A stretch of DNA of 64,000 nt from Eutreptiella sp. 'Long Island Sound 2002' (taxonomy: Eukaryota > Euglenozoa > Euglenophyceae > Eutreptiales > Eutreptiaceae), in the NCBI GenBank assembly GCA_964036045.1, contig OZ038400.1, positions 17,700,950 through 17,764,949 of the forward strand. Direction: 5' to 3'. Shown here piece by piece: positions 58,977 through 64,000 of the stretch. Each line of letters starts with the position of its first letter. Within the stretch, counting starts at the first letter, position 1. Under the pieces are notes generated by a model, which ran no database searches, was not told where the DNA came from, and saw only the letters and a list, made by a program, of their open reading frames with translations. A program made the translations under genes and the position numbers.

Positions 58977-59704
58977 GGAAAGATGTCCTTGAATTATGCC
59001 CTAGGTCTTTTGATGTATTCCTGCAAGTTGGTTTTGTAGTGGAAAACCCCAAACCAAAGCAGCAAGTAGAGCAAGGACTGAATATGGATTGAATCAATGA
59101 AATCAATGATTGGTTTTGGAATCCAGTGTAACACAGAAGGGCTGCAGATAGACAAAGCAGGTATATGAACATAGATTCAATCACAAATGAATAATGCAAA
59201 AGGTTTTAAATGAAAATTGGTCAGACTCTAGCCTCAGTGGTTGCAATAGGCACTTCATGTGCACTCTTTTGGGTGAAATGGTGCTGGTTAGGACTGAGGG
59301 GCATAGATGTCAGGACCACACAGAAAATGACTTGGCCAAGCAACTGAATTCAGAAACAGTTACAAAGTAGGACCACAATAAGTGGTAGATTCAATTGAGT
59401 ATAGGGGTCTTGGGGTGGGAGACCACTTAGGCTTAACCTCCAAGGCCCACAAGCATGGAATGCCTGATTTCTTTTGGTATGACCTCCATGAAGGAAGGTA
59501 CCTCCGCTCAGTTGAGTGGTAGGGGTGAACTTCATGGGGGGGGCTAGGGTCACAACCCTAGTTACCTTGAGAAAGTGTACTTTAGGCCACAAAAGAGAGA
59601 TAAAAACACTTAAGTTTGTCTCAGCATCAACAAAGGGTTTTAAGGGGGGGGCTTAGCCTGGATCAAGCCCTCCAAGAAAGACATGGCAGTCACTTTTTCT
59701 TACT
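58977..59704 (-). repeat. 5' LTR of element B
   Basis: 728 bp, the same length as the 3' LTR and nearly identical to it. It starts AGTAAGAAAAAG on the minus strand at 59,704 and should hold the element's promoter and RNA start, which I cannot place. Confidence 0.9.
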
Positions 59705-59709
59705 GCCCC
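59705..59709. repeat. Target-site duplication, right copy (GCCCC)
   Basis: Matches 48,607-48,611 and is followed by TACAGGACATGCAG, the continuation of element A's RT sequence. Confidence 0.9.
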
Positions 59710-59747
59710 TACAGGACATGCAGATTCGCGATGACCCTAAGAAGGGT
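59705..59747 (+). mobile_element. pol: Remnant of element A pol after the nested insertion
   Basis: About 43 bp match the coding strand of element B's pol just downstream of the B insertion point (product P-L-Q-D-M-Q-I-R-D-D-P-K-K-G). Similarity stops at ...AAGAAGGGT, where B continues CTACACGATG but here TGTAACGG begins. Confidence 0.85.
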
Positions 59748-60044
59748 GTAACGGCAGCAGTGACAGCACTCAATTATACACTGATGTGATCAGAATTTCA
59801 ATGATTCTCAGATGTACATTACTGCAGTAAATTTTCCGCTTGTTTTCATGTTTTCAGTTCGCCGCCAGATGTCGCCTGTGAGCGCGCGTCGAGTCGCATT
59901 TGTCTTTCGTGATTTCCCAATCGGATTTATTTAAATTATTTCGAATGAGTTCACGTTGTGTCATTATGTGCGATGAATGCGCATTGAGATTCTATGTCTG
60001 CTCCATTTTTGTAGACCGGGTTTTCGTACTCTTCATATTCCACC

Positions 60045-63000
60045 ATGGAGTTCAAAGGACTTACAAGTGCTTCGCATATGTCGCTCCCAGAGGCTGGATA
60101 TGGGTCTGAAGAGGGTTATGTGGGTTCGGAGATATCAGGGGCAGTGTCGGGCGTTACGACCCCTGGGGCATCAAGGCTACAGGCTTCGCAGTTACAACAA
60201 AGATCAACCACTATGCAGCGGTTACATGGTAGCAGAGGAAATCATGACTCTGCTTCTGGAATCTCCACGGACACCCTTAGATCATCGGACTTTAGCGGGG
60301 CTATTACTCCTTCTGGGTCACTGCGTGTTCCCCCTGAGGTTACATTCGTGGCATCTCCCCAGCGAACCGAAGATCAACCTTCTGAGTGTCCTTACTGTGG
60401 CCATAGGCATTGGCCTGGAGTTCATACTTGTGCTGATTGTTGTGTGAACGCCCCACCCAATCTTAAACCCGGTCGAGAATCTCCCTCCTCGAGTGAATCT
60501 GGTTCCTCCTCTCACGCTCTACCTGATCCTGAAGACAGCAGCAGCGAAGGAGAGCAGTCTGGTACTGGAATTAGTGGTGATCACTGGGAAAACCACTTCC
60601 AGCAGATCTGGAATGAGGAATTCCTGCACCGCCAGAATTGGCTGTTGGCAGAGGCGGGCTACCGTGGCCGCCTGATGAACTGGTTCCGGGCGTCGTGCCA
60701 GTTCATCAGGGACAGCGGCCGGTTGCGATTGGACGCCCAATTGCAGGAGCAAGAGGACTGGGAGGAGCTGATGGACCAGTTTGACCACCAGGCAGCGGTG
60801 ATGGTGCAGATGGCCATCATTGCCGAGGAGAGACGCCAGAATGTGCGTCAGCACGCTGGTCCGTCGGGCGCCTGGGGTCCGAACGACGACGAGGTCGACG
60901 AAATGAGGTGTGATTCGACACATTCCCACCTCTCCAGGGAGCAACTGTCCGAGCTTCCCAGCTCTGCCTCCAGTGTTGACACTTGGGTCGACGAGGTCAG
61001 AAGCAAAGGAAAAGGGACAAGATTCCCGTCCTGTGGTGAGTGCGCCAAGGACTGCTCCTGTCGACGACAGATTTCGTCGCTGGAAAACAGGGTGAAGGAG
61101 CTGAAGAAGGCCGCCAAGGAGAAAAAGAGGGATGACGACAGCAAGTGGAAGGAGATGGAGCAGAAGCTGGAGAAGCTTACAGATCTGGTACAAAATCTGA
61201 GCACTACTGGGCTAACTGGACCAGCGCCTACAATGGCAAGCCACCCAGCACCTACCTCCTCAGCTGCACCTGCATCGACGCCTTACGGCGTTCCACATTC
61301 TCCAGCACCCCAAGCTTTTACTGGCCACCATCCAGCTTTTACTGGAATTTCTGGTATCCCCCCTACTGGATTTACAAGTCCTATTGGGTTCAATCTGGGT
61401 ACCGAAGGAGGAGAATCTTCGTCGGAGAGGTCTGTACCGTCTGTTGGTACTGTCGGAGATAGTGATGGAGAAGCAAGGACCACCGTGAAGGAGCGATCAA
61501 TGGCCTTGAAGAAGAAGGACCGGCAGCAGAAAGAAAACGAAGCAAAAATCAAAGAAAAGCAGAAGAAATTGAAGGAGATGAGGCTGCATCAAGCTCAACC
61601 AACGCCGTTCGTGCAGCCTACTGTGGACCAGGCGTTGCTGGCGGCCGCAATTGCGCAGGCACAGGCAATGGGAGACGCCGCAGTCAACCCAGTGTTCGTC
61701 AATCCGGTTGGCACAGCCACAAATTTCAACCTGAACCACCTGCTGAACCCGTTGCACATGAGGCTTCGAGGGTCAGTAATGAAGCAGCCGAAGTTCTCAG
61801 GACACCCAAATTACTGGGCGTCCTTCGAGAGGCAGTTCATGGTGTGGCTGCAGACGGAGAAGCTGGACAAGGAACTCTGGATCCTTGGGTTGATGGACTG
61901 TTTGACTGGCAAACTCAGGGAAAGTACATATAATCTTTATGTGGAAAGGCAGAATCAAGGAGATCCCCTGACTTATGAAGAGCTGTATCGAAGTCTCAAG
62001 AAGAAAGGCTCTCGACTTCCTGAAGATCATTACAGGAACCGTCTGGAGAACTTCAGGGCGATCAAGAAATTGTTTCTGGAGGAAATTCAAATTGCAAGGC
62101 AAGATTGGGAGTTTTTGGTACAAGACGCGGAGAACTCTGGAGAAGGCCTTTCTGAAGGCGAAATGAAGAAGATCCTCCTGAGCAAGCTCACGCCGGAGAC
62201 CAAGCAGAAGATCAGGGACTCTCAGGCGGACCAAAAAGTCCTGGGCAACTGGGTTGAAGTCCGAGGATTGCCAGAAATTATGGGAAAAATGGCAGTTCGT
62301 GAGTTGCTACACTCTATCAGTGCTACTGGATTGAAAGACATCACTATTCGTGAGGGCAGATGGAGAGTTGGTTTCCACGATTCTGAACAGTCGGAGTTTT
62401 TCTGCAGCATTGTGGATGGAAAAGTGAAGTATAAGGGAACAGTTTTGAAGGTACGACCGTGGATCTTCTCATATGGAGTCGAGCAGATCTGGGACCAACT
62501 TGAAAAATATGCAAACTTAGAACGCCAGAAGTCCCAGGATGCACATGGCTTCGGAGGCAAGGTCAACGCCGTTGGTGAGAAGGGATGCTCTGTGTGCATT
62601 GCCCTTGGAAAAGAAGGTCGAGCGGCGACTCACACGACCGCAGATCACAGGTGGACGCCCTCAGATCTCAAGACAATTCAGTCCAAAATGGATGGAAAAG
62701 GAAGTTCTTCCACAAATCCCCAGCAGGATGGAGCACGAGATGCTGACCAGCATGGAAGGGGAAAGGGTAAAGGACAGTCCAAAGGAAAGAACAGAGACTG
62801 GACACCAAAAGATTACTCGCAGCAAGGCGGAGATCCAAGTGGCTCAAGATGGACCGATGCTGGTGGAAAATCTGGTGGAAAATCTGGTGAAAAAGGTGGC
62901 AAAGGCCAAGGAAAGTCCGGGAATCAAGATGATTCCAAGGTGAATGGCAACCCCCTGTACGCGGAGACGCCAGCGAACAAGACCTTCGGCAACAACAAGG

Positions 63001-63215
63001 ATACTGGAGGTCGAGGCAAAGGCAGATCCAACGAATCCAACCCCAATTCCAACACCTCCAACAACAAAGGCCAAGGAGGTAAGAAAGGTGGTGGTGGAAA
63101 GTCATTTGGTGGTCTTGGACGTGGAAAAGGAGTCAATGCCGTCGAAGCAGCAGAAGAATGGGTTGACGAAGGACAAGTACAGGACGTACAGCCGAACGAA
63201 GAAGAAGAATGGTAA
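60045..63215 (+). CDS. gag: Gag-like protein of element C
   Basis: 1,056 residues from the ATG in CCACCATGG, a good eukaryotic start context, to TAA at 63,213-63,215. Seen: a Cys/His cluster C-P-Y-C ... H ... H ... C-A-D-C (residues about 115-133); a second Cys group and a charged coiled coil (about 325-386); a Pro/Ala-rich linker; a capsid-like helical region beginning M-K-Q-P-K-F-S-G-H-P-N-Y-W (about 579 onward) typical of retrotransposon Gag; a C-x2-C ... H-x4-H putative zinc site (nt 62,587-62,650); a Gly/Lys-rich RNA-binding-type tail. Role inferred: particle formation and RNA packaging. Position before a protease supports this. Confidence 0.8.
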   Translation: MEFKGLTSASHMSLPEAGYGSEEGYVGSEISGAVSGVTTPGASRLQASQLQQRSTTMQRLHGSRGNHDSASGISTDTLRSSDFSGAITPSGSLRVPPEVTFVASPQRTEDQPSECPYCGHRHWPGVHTCADCCVNAPPNLKPGRESPSSSESGSSSHALPDPEDSSSEGEQSGTGISGDHWENHFQQIWNEEFLHRQNWLLAEAGYRGRLMNWFRASCQFIRDSGRLRLDAQLQEQEDWEELMDQFDHQAAVMVQMAIIAEERRQNVRQHAGPSGAWGPNDDEVDEMRCDSTHSHLSREQLSELPSSASSVDTWVDEVRSKGKGTRFPSCGECAKDCSCRRQISSLENRVKELKKAAKEKKRDDDSKWKEMEQKLEKLTDLVQNLSTTGLTGPAPTMASHPAPTSSAAPASTPYGVPHSPAPQAFTGHHPAFTGISGIPPTGFTSPIGFNLGTEGGESSSERSVPSVGTVGDSDGEARTTVKERSMALKKKDRQQKENEAKIKEKQKKLKEMRLHQAQPTPFVQPTVDQALLAAAIAQAQAMGDAAVNPVFVNPVGTATNFNLNHLLNPLHMRLRGSVMKQPKFSGHPNYWASFERQFMVWLQTEKLDKELWILGLMDCLTGKLRESTYNLYVERQNQGDPLTYEELYRSLKKKGSRLPEDHYRNRLENFRAIKKLFLEEIQIARQDWEFLVQDAENSGEGLSEGEMKKILLSKLTPETKQKIRDSQADQKVLGNWVEVRGLPEIMGKMAVRELLHSISATGLKDITIREGRWRVGFHDSEQSEFFCSIVDGKVKYKGTVLKVRPWIFSYGVEQIWDQLEKYANLERQKSQDAHGFGGKVNAVGEKGCSVCIALGKEGRAATHTTADHRWTPSDLKTIQSKMDGKGSSSTNPQQDGARDADQHGRGKGKGQSKGKNRDWTPKDYSQQGGDPSGSRWTDAGGKSGGKSGEKGGKGQGKSGNQDDSKVNGNPLYAETPANKTFGNNKDTGGRGKGRSNESNPNSNTSNNKGQGGKKGGGGKSFGGLGRGKGVNAVEAAEEWVDEGQVQDVQPNEEEEW

Positions 63216-63218
63216 TAG

Positions 63219-64000
63219 GGAAGCCAACTTGACCCAAATCCCAACACTGGGGTTGAGTGGCAGGAGACAAAGCCCATCAGGGTAGTTGGGGCGGTGGATG
63301 GACGCTGCTGGGACCGGCTGGCGCGCTCCTCCGGCCTCCTGTACCCTGCCTGGGTCCTCAGCGCTGTCCGGCGAGGCAAGCAGCGCCAGTTTGTCTGCTG
63401 GATCCAGGTCAGGACAACAGATGGTAAGGTTAAAGTTGCCAGATGTCTGATTGACAATGGTTCAGAAGTCAATCTGGTGAGGAAAGGCTTTCTGCAGGAG
63501 GATGAGGCGAAGATGTGCTCGACCCCTGTCCAGCTGGAGGGAGTCAGCGGACATCGCCTTGACGGTGGCGACAGAGAGGCAGAATTGGCGGTCAGATTGG
63601 GGAAACAATCTGTGTGGAGCGTGGAAGAGACGGTCACGGAGCTTGGTTTGCTGGAAAATTCTATGAAGCCAGCATAAAGTATGATTTATTCTTGGGTCAA
63701 CCCTGGCTTCACGCCCATCGTGTGTCGCCCATGGGACACAGGACATGCTTCCTCCAAGATCCGTCGACCAGCGACCCGTCTGACCTGTATTATCTGCACC
63801 CATATACCAAGAGTATCCACCAATTCAAGGAGCGAAATAAGCTGCATTTTCAGCAAGATGGGCAAGAATGGACAAGGAATCAAGAAGAATTCGACGAAGG
63901 AAAGGTGGAATCTTTGAACTGCAAGAAGTGGAAGTCAGTTTGCTATCGTGTAGTCGACAAATGGCGGGACATTCTGGTGGATTATTTCGAAAAGAACCAC
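63219..64000 (+). pseudogene. pol: pol of element C: retropepsin-like protease and following segment, frameshifted and partial
   Basis: Directly after UAA UAG (63,213-63,218) the gag frame reopens and encodes a retropepsin-like domain with C-W-I-Q-V and L-I-D-N-G-S-E-V-N-L-V (near nt 63,440-63,480), where Asn replaces the usual Thr/Ser of D-T/S-G. That frame stops at 63,677, but the expected continuation Y-D-L-F-L-G-Q-P-W-L lies in another frame from about 63,660 and stays open to the window end. A single missing base near 63,660 would explain this. The rest of pol is outside the window. Confidence 0.65.

Larger units (their letters stand above)
48612..59704 (-). mobile_element. LTR retrotransposon B (chromovirus-like Ty3/gypsy), apparently complete, nested in A
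   Basis: An 11,093-bp element on the minus strand: 5' LTR (58,977-59,704), primer binding site, gag, UAG, pol with protease, RT, RNase H, integrase and chromodomain, a 2.6-kb non-coding 3' region, polypurine tract, 3' LTR (48,612-49,339). It is flanked by GCCCC duplications and lies antisense inside element A's RT. The two LTRs differ at only a handful of positions that I can see, and both main frames are open, so insertion is recent relative to A and the copy may still be competent. Confidence 0.93.
59747..64000 (+). mobile_element. Retrotransposon C, 5' part, truncated by the window edge
   Basis: It begins TGTAACGGCAGCAG at the break in element A, so a TG LTR start is likely. A leader of about 297 bp precedes the gag-like ATG at 60,045. 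Gag, a protease and a further pol-like segment follow and run off at 64,000. Protein content is unrelated to A and B. LTR length and primer binding site could not be set; family (copia or gypsy) is unresolved because RT is outside the window. Confidence 0.75.

Overview
The window is eukaryotic nuclear DNA, most likely from a large-genome alga or other plastid-bearing protist. Evidence is a very long Ser-Pro/Thr-Pro glycoprotein-type gene, a decayed copy of the plastid gene psbB in the spacer, and dense LTR retrotransposons. I cannot fix the lineage from sequence alone; a prasinophyte-type green alga or a dinoflagellate both remain possible, and I found no dinoflagellate spliced-leader relic.

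Bases 2-36,139 are one uninterrupted plus-strand reading frame, open at the left edge, encoding at least 12,045 residues of a giant cell-surface protein. In order it has: Ala-rich helical blocks with Cys-rich modules; a beta-rich, lower-GC section with a PAN/apple-like module; a second helical block and a Lys/Gly-rich patch; a long array of fibronectin-III-like modules; a propeller-like stretch and a small Cys-rich module; a ZU5-like domain ending in a GPS-like CHLT motif; a stalk of about 1,200 residues rich in TP and SP; six membrane-proximal modules ending in V/L-C; one transmembrane helix; and a tail of about 350 residues.

Bases 36,140-43,178 hold no gene I can support. The spacer contains homopolymer C runs, short tandem repeats, a perfect hairpin, a tRNA-like (SINE-like) unit, and an AT-rich block with a minus-strand psbB (CP47) pseudogene, i.e. 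a nuclear plastid insertion.

Bases 43,179-64,000 are nested LTR retrotransposons. Element A (plus strand, chromovirus-like Ty3/gypsy) is decayed and broken inside reverse transcriptase at 48,611. Element B (minus strand, 48,612-59,704, same family, two 728-bp LTRs) sits in that break, flanked by a 5-bp duplication GCCCC. Element A resumes for only about 40 bp (59,705-59,747) before a third, unrelated element C starts and runs off the right edge. In A and B, gag and pol share one frame separated by a single UAG, which points to stop-codon readthrough. C has UAA UAG at the equivalent point.
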